Of a stretch of DNA of 64,000 nucleotides, positions 1-11,807 are shown piece after piece. Below the pieces are notes generated by a model. The model was given only the letters and a program-made list of their open reading frames with translations. It made no database searches and had not been told where the DNA came from. Numbering within the stretch: the first letter of the stretch is position 1; every line of letters starts with the position of its first letter. Source of the DNA: Chamaelirium japonicum (taxonomy: Eukaryota; Streptophyta; Magnoliopsida; Liliales; Melanthiaceae); the NCBI GenBank assembly GCA_947650365.1, contig CANTAL010000003.1, positions 2,542,001 to 2,606,000 on the forward strand, read 5' to 3'. Made by a program: the position numbers and the translations under genes.

Positions 1-90
1 AAAGGACTTCTTCTTTGTTCTCTCTTCTCTCTTAATTTATCTCTCGGTTGATCTTCTTTCTTCTTCTCTCTTTTTAACTATTTAATATTT

Positions 91-403
91 AATTTGACGG
101 CTCTCTCTTTCTCCCATTTCATAATACATTATCAGCACGAACATGTCAAGCCCTGTCGATCATTCATAAGAAAAGGGAAAGAGAAACGAGAACAGAAGAG
201 AGAGAAGAGAACAGAGGGATAAACGAAGAGAGAAAAGAGAAGAAGTCTTGCTCTAGTCTATTGGCCACAGGTATAGGTATCAAGTAAGAAGGAATTTAAA
301 TTCCAAAACTCCGCTTATGTCTTCATTTCTCTCTCTGTTTTCTTGTGACTGGTCGACTGGGCTCGACATGTTCATGATGATAACGTGTTATGAGATGGGA
401 GAT
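91..403 (+). repeat. Family 1 leader with primer-binding site, followed by inverted leader
   Basis: The forward part (91-315) has the LTR-like 3' end, a primer-binding site variant (CATTATCAGCACGA, 127-140), the GA-rich leader and the conserved leader end. It then runs straight into an inverted leader piece (about 320-403) that ends with GATAACGTGTTATGAGATGG. The two halves make an imperfect foldback. No coding capacity is seen. The same structure recurs at about 41,040-41,352. Confidence 0.7.
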
Positions 404-531
404 TGCTTATTTGTTTTATTTATTTCAATTAATATTTCTTTAAATATTATAAAGTATATTGTTTCTTTAAATATTTAAATAGTATCATCCCAACGTTATT
501 ATTTAAATATTTAATTATAAAACATTTCAAT

Positions 532-690
532 TGTTATGAGATCGTTTGATCGGATAGCTGACCATCGTCGGATCTTATCTACTATCGGATCTCTCCCATG
601 GATTAGGGTTTCCCATAGATTGCTTAAGCCCTAAGTAAGGTTACCCAATAAATAATATATGACCCCATTAAGGAGGGCCACATTTGACGG
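532..690 (+). repeat. Family 1 LTR-like core, 3' truncated
   Basis: It starts with TGTTATGAG followed by the GATCG / GATCGGAT block, the 'ATTAGGGTTTCCCATAG' block and a TATA-like stretch (AATAAATAATATAT). It stops inside the TTTGACGG block and is joined to A+T-rich sequence, so the terminal CATAACA and primer-binding site are missing. Confidence 0.7.
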
Positions 691-1315
691 TTAAACAATT
701 AGATAGTTATCTAATTTAATTATTTAATAACATAATAATAATAAATAAATAAAATATTTAATTTAATTAAATAACTAAATAATTAAATAATTAAATAAAT
801 TAATTATTTTACTAAAAGCTTAATTATTAAATTATTGAAATTATAGTAAAAATTATATGATAATTATTATTTATTTATTTATTTAAATATTTATTCAATT
901 TTTTAACTAATTAGTTATTTAAGTCATCTCAACGTTATTATGATTATAAATAAATATTTTTTAATTAAATTATTTATTTGTTTAATTAAATAAACTATTT
1001 AATATATTTATTCACTAAAAAAGTTTTTAAATATTTAAGTAATTTATTAATTATTCATTTAATTAAAAATAAAATAATAATTAAAGAAATAACTAATAAA
1101 ATATATTAAAAATATAATTATATAATTAAATTATTATTTTTTTATTTAATAATTTAAACAATGAAATAGTTACCTAATTTAAAAATTTACTAAAAACTTA
1201 ATTATTAAATTATTTAAATTATTAAATTATTTAATAATTAAATAAATAATTAATTTAATTAAAAAAGTATAGTAATATTATTATGATTTTTATAATAATA
1301 TTGAGATGATTATAT
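691..1315. repeat. A+T-rich family 1 internal sequence
   Basis: Low-complexity DNA made of TTAAATAATTAAATAA-like words, with no gene, RNA gene or clear site. Related sequence lies between the LTR-like cores elsewhere in the window, so I read it as internal or spacer sequence of family 1. Its near-identical copy lies at 41,640-42,264. Confidence 0.6.
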
Positions 1316-1655
1316 TAAGAAGTGGAGTTTTGGAATTTAGATTCCTTCTTACTTCACACTTATACCCATGGCCAATGGACTGGAGTAAGATTTCTTCTCT
1401 CTTTTCTCTTTATTTACCCCCCTATTCTCTTCTTCTCTCTTTATTCTATCTTCGTTTCTTTCTCTGTTTTCTTGTGACTAGTCGATTGGGCTCAATATGT
1501 TTGTGCTGATAACGTGTTGTGAGAAGAGAGAAGAAGAGAGAAGAGAACAGAGAGATAAACAAAGAGAGAAGAAGTCCTGCTCCAATCCATTCGCTATGGG
1601 TATAAGTGTGAAGTAAGAAGGAATCTAAATTCCAAAATTCTACTTCTCAATAATA
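1316..1655. repeat. Family 1 foldback (inverted leader pair)
   Basis: A reverse leader (about 1,316-1,524, ending in GTGCTGATAACGTGTTG) is followed at once by a forward leader (about 1,525-1,655). The outer ends are complementary: AGTGGAGTTTTGGAATTTAG on the left and CTAAATTCCAAAATTCTACT on the right. A transcript in either direction could fold into a hairpin. The open frame on the plus strand is only the antisense of the leader and is not taken as a gene. Confidence 0.75.
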
Positions 1656-1685
1656 TAATTAAATCTCTCCATTCTCTTCCCTTTT

Positions 1686-1880
1686 CTCCCATGGATTAGG
1701 GTTTCCCATAGATTGCTTAGGCCCTAAGTAAGCTTACCTTATAAATAAGATACGACCCCCTTAGGGTGGGGCATGTTTGATGGCTCTCCCTTTTTCCCAT
1801 CTTAAAACACGTTATCAGTACGAACATATCGAGCCCAAGCAACCAGTCACAAGAAAACGGAAAGAGAAACAAAGAGAAAA
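1686..1880 (+). repeat. Family 1 LTR-like core (5' truncated) and short leader
   Basis: LTR-like sequence from the ATTAGGGTTTCCC block through TATAAATAAGA and GGGTGGGGCATG to AAAACA. It is followed by the primer-binding site variant CGTTATCAGTACGA (1,810-1,823) and about 55 bp of GA-rich leader, and is then joined to an inverted copy. Confidence 0.7.
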
Positions 1881-2122
1881 GTGGAATTTTTGAATTTAGT
1901 TTCCTTCTTACTTCGCACCTATACATGTGGCCAATGGACTGAAGTAGGACTTCTTTTCTCTTCTCTCTTCGTTTATCTCTCCGTTCTCTAATCTCTTATT
2001 CTCTCTCTTTTGTCTTCGTTTCTCTCTCTATTATTTTGTGACTGGTCGGCTGGGCTCGACATGTTCGTTCTGATAACATGTTGTGAGAAGGGAGAAAGAG
2101 AGAGCCATCAAACATGCCCCAC
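1881..2122 (-). repeat. Family 1 leader and LTR-like end, reverse orientation
   Basis: The leader reads in reverse from GTGGAATTTTTGAATTTAG through the CT-rich tract to TTCTGATAACATGTTGTGAG, then part of the LTR-like core to the GGGGTCGTA block. It abuts the forward copy on its left, making a second foldback. Confidence 0.7.
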
Positions 2123-2179
2123 TCTAAAGGGGTCGTACAAATATTAATTAAAATAGTTATAAATTTAAAATATTACAAC

Positions 2180-2515
2180 TGTTATAAGATCGTTCGATCA
2201 TATGGCTGTCCACCGTCGGATCTCTCCCATGGATTAGGGTTTCCCATAGATTGCTTAGGCCCTAAGTAAGCTTACACTATAAATAATATACGACCCCTTT
2301 AGGGTGGGGGATGTTTGACGGCTCTCTTTTTCTTCTATCTCACAACACGTTATTAACAGGAACATATCGAGCCCTGCTGACCAATCATAAGAAAACAAAG
2401 AGAGAAAGAAAGACAGAAGAGAGAGAAAAAGATAGAAGAGAACAGAGAGATAAACGAAGATATAAAAGAGAAGAAGTCCTGCTCCAGTTCATTGGCCAAG
2501 GGTATAAGAGTGAAA
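2180..2515 (+). repeat. Family 1 LTR-like core, primer-binding site variant and leader
   Basis: The LTR-like core runs from TGTTATAAGATCG (2,180) to CACAACA (2,347), 168 bp. It is followed by a degenerate primer site (CGTTATTAACAGGA) and a GA-rich leader ending near GGGTATAAGAGTGAAATAG. The empty target site of the Helitron present in the duplicate copy lies between 2,387 and 2,388, in this leader. Confidence 0.75.
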
Positions 2516-2562
2516 TAGAATAATTAAATTAAAATAACAAATAATTATTTAATTACTAATTA

Positions 2563-2900
2563 GGGCCGACCATTCATTTGATCGGATGGCGTTCTACCGT
2601 CATATCTCTCCTATGGATTTTGATTTCCCATATATTGCTTAGGACCTAAGTAAGCTTACCCTATAAATAATATACGACTACTTTAGGGTGGTGTACATTT
2701 GTCAGCTCTCTCTTTCTCCCATCTCACAACACGTTATCAAAATGAACATATCGAGCCCAGCCGACCAGTCACAAGAAAACGGAGAGAGAAACAAAGATAA
2801 AAGAGAGAGAAGAAGAGAGAAGAGAACAGAGAGATAAACAAAGATATAAGAGAGAAGAAGTCCTGCTTCAGTCCATTGGCCACAGTTATAGGTATAAAGT
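2563..2900 (+). repeat. Family 1 LTR-like core and leader, diverged
   Basis: A more diverged copy starting at GGGCCGACC with the GATCGGATGGC block, TATAAATAATATACGAC, CATCTCACAACA, primer-site variant CGTTATCAAAATGA and a GA-rich leader. A further truncated 5' piece follows near 2,949-3,000 and a reverse LTR-like piece at about 3,140-3,205. Confidence 0.6.
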
Positions 2901-3225
2901 AAAATAATTAAATTAAAATAACTAATTAATTATTTAATAACTAGTTAAGGCCGACCAGTTATTCGATTGGATAGATGTCCACCGTCGAATTATATATTAA
3001 ATAGTTAAGAATAGAGAAGAAGAAAGAAGAAAACGAAGTGAGAACAGAGAACAGAGAAGAAGTCCTCCTCTAGTCTCATAGATTATTTAATAAGTTAGAA
3101 GTTGAGTTCTTCTTTTAATTGTTTCTCTCTCTTCGATTATCTACATTATTTATAGGGTAAGCTTACTTAGGGCCTAAGCAACTATAGGAAATTCTAATCT
3201 ATGGGAGAAGAGAGAAGGGAACAGA

Positions 3226-3369
3226 GAGATTTAATTATATTTTTGAGAAGTGGAGTTTTGGAATTTAGATTCCTTCTTACTTCATACCTATACCGGAGAG
3301 ATTTAATTATATTTTTGAGAAGTGGAGTTTTGGAATTTAGATTCCTTCTTACTTCACACCTATACCCGT
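3226..3369. repeat. 72-bp tandem duplication in a family 1 leader
   Basis: A segment starting GAGATTTAATTATATTTTTG and ending in the CTATACC block is present twice in tandem (3,226-3,297 and 3,298-3,369), nearly identical. It is also present in the other copy of block A, near 47,740-47,880, so it predates the segmental duplication. Confidence 0.8.
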
Positions 3370-3518
3370 GACCAATATACTGGAGTAGGACTTCTTCTCT
3401 CTTCGTTTATCTCTCCGTTCTCTTCTTTCTTCTTCTCTCTCTTATGTCTTTGTTTCTCTCTCTGTTTCCTTGTGACTGGTGGGCTGGTCTCAACATGTTT
3501 TGCTGATAACGATCTCAT
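3317..3518 (-). repeat. Family 1 leader, reverse, with LTR-like core deleted
   Basis: The leader and primer site are followed directly (in element sense, preceded) by the outer LTR-like terminus. In element sense TGTTATGAGAT is joined straight to CGTTATCAGC, so about 155 bp of the core is missing. Both sides carry CGTT at the join, consistent with deletion at microhomology. The same deletion is seen near 48,026. Confidence 0.65.
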
Positions 3519-5920
3519 AACAGTTGTAATGTTTTAAATTTTTTTAATGAAAAATATAAATTTGTTTAAAGCAAAAAATTCAGGTGTGCCTCATCTTCCT
3601 TCTTTACTTCCTATTATTAAATTAATTTTATTAGTTTAATAAATTAAATAGTTAAACAAATTAAATAATAAAGGAAATATTTAATTATCTATATAATAAA
3701 ATTATTTAAACTAATTATTTATTATTTAAATAATAAAATCAATAAATATTTCTTTGATTATTAAAAAAAATATTAAGCTATTTAAAAAAATATTTTATTA
3801 TTCATATATTCAAATAATTAACTAATTATTTAAATAATAAGTAAATAGTTATTAAATATTGATTTATTTTATTACTTAATTAAATAATTATTATTTTTAG
3901 TTATTTCAATTAATATCTTATAATTTCATAATTTTTTTTATTTATTTATTTATATAATATTTTATTTCAATTATTTTTTATTTAACTATGAAATTATTTA
4001 ATTTTAAAAAAAATTATTATTTATTTAATTATTTATTTAATTATCTAAATAATTAAATTCTAATATTTTAGTTATATATATTAATAATTATTTAATAATT
4101 TATTCAAATGATAATCTAATAATTTTATTACATAATATTTTAGTTATGTAATTATTCATTAAATTATTTTTTTATTTGAAAAAATTATTAATTAATATAA
4201 TTTAAACTTTAAATTATAAAATAAATATTTAAATAATAATATAAATAATTTATTGGATTAAAATATTATATAATTATATAATTGAATTATTTTATTAAAA
4301 AATAATATTAAAATCAATAAATAATTAATTTATTTAGATATTTGATAAAATAATTAAATAAATATTTAAATCATTATTCAATAAATTATGATTAATTAAA
4401 TATTTTTATTATTTACTTATTAAATAATTCAATAATAAAATAATTCAATAATAATTATTGTATTATTCAAAAATAAAATGATAAAAATATTGGATTAATC
4501 ATAATTTATGGAATAATGATTCAAATAATAATTTAATTATTTTATAAAATATCTAAATAATATAATTATTTCTTTATGTTATTTTTATATTCTAATAAAA
4601 TAATTCTATTATATAATAATATAATATATTAACAAAATAAAGTTAAGTATTTTATTTTTTCAATATTCAAGTAATATTTTTAAAAATAAATTATATTAAT
4701 TAATAATTTTTAGAATTAATAAAATAATTTAATCAATAATTATATAACTAAATTATTATGTAATAAAATTATTAGATTATTATTTAAGTAAATTATGAAA
4801 ATAATTATAAAATTAGAATTTCATTAATTAGATATTTACATAAATAATTATTTAAATAATAATTTTATAAAATAAATAAATATTTATTCAATTATTTAAA
4901 TATTTGAAAATTTATTTAGTAAAGAAATGTATTAAAAGGATTATTTACTTAAACAAAAATATAATTTAATTATAAAATAATTTTATAGTTAAATAACTAA
5001 TAATTTAAATAAATTATAATTTTTTGAAATAATAAAATATTTGAATAAATAATTATATAACTAAATTATTTTGTAATAAAGTTATTATATTATCATTTAA
5101 ATAAATTTTTTAATAATTATTTAATGAAATAATTATAAAATTAGAATTTTATTACTTAGATAATTATAAAAAAATTATTGAAATAAAATTTTTTTTAAAT
5201 AATTAAATAATTAGTCAATTATTGAAATATTTAAAAACTTATTTATTAAAGAAATATATTAAATAGATTATTTATATAAAAAAAAAATTAATTATTAAAT
5301 AATTTCATTATAAAATAAATAATAATTTAAATAAATTATTAAGTAATGAAATAATTAATATATTTTTTTATGAAATTATCACAAATTAAATAAAATACAT
5401 CAAAAAATAAATTATTTTATTATTTATTAAAATAAAAAAGTAATTTAGTAATAATTTCTTATTATTTAAATAATTAGTTAATTATTTAAACATATAAACA
5501 ATAAAATATTTTTTTCAATAATATAATTTTTTGAAAAAAATAACTAATTAGTAATTATATTATTATATTATTTTATTACTTAATTAAATAAAAAATTATA
5601 TTAATAAATTATTTTATAAATAATTAAATAAAAATTATAATAATTATTTTATTAATGTTAATTAATTTTATATTTTTATTAATTACTTATTGAATAATAA
5701 AATAATTAAAATAAAATTATAAAATTAAAATAAAATAAAAATTTTCATTAAAAACTAGATAATTAAATAATTAAATAAAATTATTATTTTAATAAAAAGT
5801 TTTTTATTATAATATTTAAATTATTTAATTTATTTGATAATTAAATAAATGATTACTATTATTTCAAAAATTATAGAAATATTACAATGATAATCATAAT
5901 AACGTTGAGATGATACTATT
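3519..5920 (-). repeat. A+T-rich family 1 internal domain, reverse orientation
   Basis: It begins with the conserved sub-LTR segment (GTTTTAAATTTTTTTAATG, then GTGTGCCTCATCTTCC, then a CT-rich TTCTTTACTTCCTATTATT, the complement of a purine tract) and continues as about 2.3 kb of A+T-only words. No gene or RNA gene is seen. The near-identical copy is at about 48,027-50,502. Confidence 0.65.
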
Positions 5921-6284
5921 GAGAAGTGGAGTTTTGGAATTTAGATTACTTCTTACTTCAAACCTATACCCGTGGCAAATGAACTGGAGTTGGACTTCTT
6001 CTCTCTTCGTTTATTCCTCCATTCTTATCTCTCTTCTTCTCTTTTTTCTGTCTTCATTTCTCTCTCCGTTTACTTGCAACGGGTTGGCTGGGCTCGATAT
6101 GTTCATGTTGATAACATATTGTGAGATGGAAGAAAGAGAGAGCTGTCAAACTTACCCCACCCTAAAGGGGTTGTATATTATTTATAGGGTAAGCTTACTT
6201 AGGGCCTAAGTATTATATGGGAAACCCTAATCTATGGGGGAGATCCAACGATGGACAGTCATCCGATCGAACGATCTCATAACA
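5921..6284 (-). mobile_element. Family 1 LTR-like core, primer site and leader, reverse
   Basis: A complete reverse unit: leader from GAGAAGTGGAGTTTTGG, CT-rich tract, primer-site variant with TGTTGATAACA, then the LTR-like core from TATTGTGAGATGG to ATCTCATAACA (about 6,116-6,284). In element sense the core runs TGTTATGAGATCG... to ...TCACAATA with a TATA-like CCCTATAAATAATA. It encodes no protein; the 99-residue open frame across it is antisense to the element and repeats with indels in other copies. Confidence 0.7.
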
Positions 6285-7803
6285 GTTATAATGTTTTAAA
6301 TTTTTTAAAAAATATATATAAATTTTTTTAAAGCAAAAAATTCAAGTGTGCCTAATCTTCCTTCTTTACTTCCTATTATTTATTTAATTTAATTAGTTTA
6401 ATAAATTAAATAATGAAATAAATTAAATAATTAAAGAAATATTTAATTATCTATATAATTAAATTATTTAAACTAATTATTTAAATATTAAAATAAATAA
6501 ATATTTCTTTGATTATTAAAAAAATATTTTATTATTCATATATTCAAATAATTATCTAATTATTTAAATAAGAAGTAAATAGTTATTAAATTATTATTTT
6601 ATTTTATTACTTAACTAAATAATTATTATTTTTAGTTATTTCAATTAATATCTCATCATTTAATAAAAACTTTTATTTATTTAATTATACAATATGTTAT
6701 TTAAATTATTATTTATTTAACAATAAAATTATTTAATAATTATAATATTTATTTTTTTTAGTAAATAATATATTTGATATATTTATTCACTAATTAAGTT
6801 TTTAAATATATCAATAATTAACTAATTATTTAATTATGTAAAAAAAATATTATTTAAATAATTCTTTATATAATTATCTAAATAATTAAATTCTAATATT
6901 TTATTTATATAAATAAATACTTATTTATTAATTTATTTAAATGATTATCTAATAATTTTATTACATAATAATTTAGTTATGTAATTATTGATTAAATTAT
7001 ATTTTAATTTTAAAAAAATTTTAATTAATATAATTTATACTTTAAATTATAAAGTAAATATTTAAATAATAAAATAATTAAATTATTTGATTAAAATATT
7101 TTGTAATTATATAATTGAATTATTTTATTATATAATTAAATAAAAAAATTATTCAATAACTATTTACTTATTTTTTCAATAATTAGTTAATTATTTGAAT
7201 ATATAAACAATAAAATTATTTTTTTAATAATATAATTTTTTTAAAATAATAAGCAATTAGTTATTATATTATTATATTATTTTATTTCTTAATTAACTCA
7301 AAAATTAGATTCATAAATTGTTTTAGAAAATAATTAAATAAAAATTATAATAATTATTTCATTAATGGTAATTAATTTAATATTTTTATTAATTAATTAT
7401 TGAATAAAAAAATAATGAATGAATTAATTATTTTATTATTTCAATTATTTATTATTGAATTAATTAATTAAATTAATTTAAAAAATAATAGTAAATAAAG
7501 AAATAACTAATAAAATTTATTAGTTATATAATTTAATTATTATTTATTTATTTAATATTTTAAACCATTAAATAGTAACATAATTTGATTATTTAATTAT
7601 ATAGTAATTAATAAATTAATAAAATAAAATTTTTTTATTAAATAACTAGATAATTAAATAATTAAAAAAAATTATTATTTTAATAAAAAGTTAATTATTA
7701 AGATATTTCAATTATTTAATTTATTTGATAATTAAATAAATGATTACTATTAATTATTTAAAAAATTACAAAAATATTACAATGATAATCATAATAACAT
7801 TGA
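6285..7803 (-). repeat. A+T-rich family 1 internal domain, reverse
   Basis: Starts with the conserved sub-LTR segment and CTTCCTTCTTTACTTCC, then A+T-rich words to the copia fragment. Nothing else is recognised. Relative to the other copy of block A it retains about 390 bp near 6,380-6,770. Confidence 0.6.
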
Positions 7804-7810
7804 TTACTAG

Positions 7811-7908
7811 CTGCGGGAGCAGTTAGCGCCGCTGTCGCGGGCGCAGGTAGCAGCCGCTGCTGCGGGAGCAGTTAGCGCCGCTGTCGCGGGCGCAGGTAGC
7901 AGTCGCTG
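7811..7908. repeat. 49-bp tandem repeat, two GC-rich units
   Basis: Units start CTGCGGGAGCAGTTAGCGCC at 7,811 and 7,860, period 49 bp, nearly identical. They lie at the truncated end of the copia family 2 leader. Confidence 0.85.
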
Positions 7909-8281
7909 CCGCAAGTCGCCGCCGGGGGCAGCTCTGCTGTCTCTGCATGCTGACACCGTCCGCCACCTCCGCTGGTCGCGCACAGGTTTGCCGGCGGTTG
8001 TGCGGGTGGTCTCACGTCTGTACCCGATCGGGTGTTTCTAGGTAAAAAGGGAAGAGGGAGTTCTCAGGCGTACCGTTCGTCGATGTGGTTGTTGCTGTCT
8101 TCCTCCACTCTCTTCTCCCAGATCTCTCTCTCTCTTCTTCTCTTCCTCTCTTCCTCTCTCTCTCTCTCTCCGATCTCTCTTTACGATCGGGTCGTGGCCG
8201 CGGACGAGATCTGGAGCCGGGAGAGAGAAGGTTTCTCGGACGGTAGGGTCATGCTTTCCCGTCGGGCTCATGCTTCACGTA

Positions 8282-8295
8282 TCGTGCTGATAACG
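8282..8295 (-). promoter_or_regulatory. Primer-binding site of copia family 2
   Basis: Minus-strand CGTTATCAGCACGA follows directly after the LTR end AACA. It does not start with TGG, so it cannot pair with a tRNA 3' CCA end. Its complement TCGTGCTGATAACG fits positions 27-40 of the plant tRNA-Ile(AAU) anticodon arm as I recall it, except that the PBS has C opposite A34, which is inosine in the mature tRNA and pairs with C. This points to a 5' half-tRNA primer. The match is from memory of the tRNA sequence. Confidence 0.65.
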
Positions 8296-8523
8296 TGTTG
8301 CAAAAAGCGTTCTGTATTATTCATTTACCCCCCTATATATAGGCATAATTGGAGGTTGGGATAGAGACGGGGAAATCTCCTATCCCATGAATCCAGGAGT
8401 CTTTATCCGGTGGGCATCCATATCCGATGCAACCACCGTTTCATAACAGATTGCTATTATTAAAAAAATTATAGAATTATTACAATATAATCATAATAAC
8501 GTTAATATGATACTATTATGAAA

Positions 8524-8869
8524 TAGAGTTTTGGAATTTAGATTACTTCTTACTTCAAACCTATACCCGTGGCCAATGAAGAGAAGCAGGACTTCTTCTC
8601 TCGTCGTTTATTTCTCCGTTCTAATCTCTCTTCTGTCTTCGTGTCTCTCTCCATTTTCTTGCGACTGGTCGGCTGGGCTCGATATGTTCTTGTTGATAAT
8701 ATATTGTGAGATGGAAGCCAGAGAGAGTCATCAAACATGCCCTACCCTAAAAGGGTCGTATATTATTTATAGAGTAAGCTTAGTTAGGACCTAAGTATAA
8801 TACAGAAAACTCTAATCTATGGGAGAGATCCGATGGTGCACAGTCATCATATCGAACGATCTCATAATA
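8524..8869 (-). mobile_element. Family 1 LTR-like core, primer site and leader, reverse
   Basis: A complete reverse unit from AGAGTTTTGGAATTTAG through a CT-rich tract and TTGTTGATAATATATTG to the LTR-like end CTCATAATA. It is the last reverse unit before the orientation switch. No coding sequence. Confidence 0.7.
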
Positions 8870-11523
<2,654 letters not shown>

Positions 11524-11807
11524 CGTTATAAGATCATTCGATCGGATGATTGTCAACCCTATAAATAATATACGATCCCTTTAGGGTGGGGCAAGTTTGA
11601 TAGCTCTCTCTTTCTCCCATCTCACATATCGAGCCCAACCGACCCATTGCAAGTAAACGTAGAGAGAAACAAAGACAGAAAAGAGAGAAGAAAAACGATA
11701 AGAATGGAGGAATAAACGAAGAGAGAAGAAGTCCTGCTCCAGTTCATTTATCACAGGTATAGATTTGAAGTAAGAACTAATCTAAATTCCAAAACTCCAC
11801 TTCTCAA
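11524..11807 (+). mobile_element. Family 1 LTR-like core and leader, forward, primer site deleted
   Basis: The core starts CGTTATAAGATC, carries GATCGGATGAT and the GGGTGGGGCAAG block and reaches CCCATCTCA. The sequence then jumps to CATATCGAGCCC, so the end of the core and the primer site are missing. The leader continues through GA-rich sequence to AACTCCACTTCTC. A non-functional unit. Confidence 0.7.

Larger units (their letters stand above)
1..7803. repeat. Segmental duplication block A, copy 1
   Basis: This block is repeated at about 40,949-52,043 in the same orientation and with few mismatches when read side by side. The offset is about 40,949 at the left end. It includes the same fragments, foldbacks and small tandem duplications in the same order. 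Copy 1 lacks the 3.56-kb Helitron of copy 2 and keeps about 390 bp near 6,380-6,770 that copy 2 has lost. The left limit is unknown because the window starts inside the block. The right limit is where the copia fragment begins. Confidence 0.85.
7804..8448 (-). mobile_element. Copia family 2 fragment: LTR, primer site, leader
   Basis: In minus-strand sense the LTR runs from 8,448 (TGTTATGAAACGG) to 8,296 (TTTTTGCAACA), 153 bp, with TATATATAGG as likely TATA box. It matches the LTRs at 27,712 and 58,245 with a few differences. The primer site CGTTATCAGCACGA follows (8,295-8,282), then a GC-rich and GA-rich leader to about 7,811. The element is cut there, so gag, pol and the second LTR are missing. 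The block is absent from the equivalent place in the other copy of block A (near 52,043), so it is an insertion or rearrangement specific to this copy. Confidence 0.8.

Noticed and set aside
3519..5920. Organellar, apicomplexan or other A+T-rich genome as the source
   Set aside because: No organelle genes, rRNA or tRNA genes are seen, and the A+T-rich blocks alternate with plant-type retrotransposon and Helitron sequence.
5910..6209. Recurring small open frames (about 60-120 codons) containing a PWPMDWSRTSSLF-like peptide, found many times on both strands
   Set aside because: They are antisense to the family 1 leader and core. Indels in the CT-rich tract shift the frame between copies, lengths vary, and no start or stop is shared. 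The apparent conservation is repeat DNA similarity.
8032..8364. 110-codon plus-strand frame near the copia fragment
   Set aside because: It is antisense to the copia leader and crosses the primer site and LTR; composition follows the GA-rich tract.
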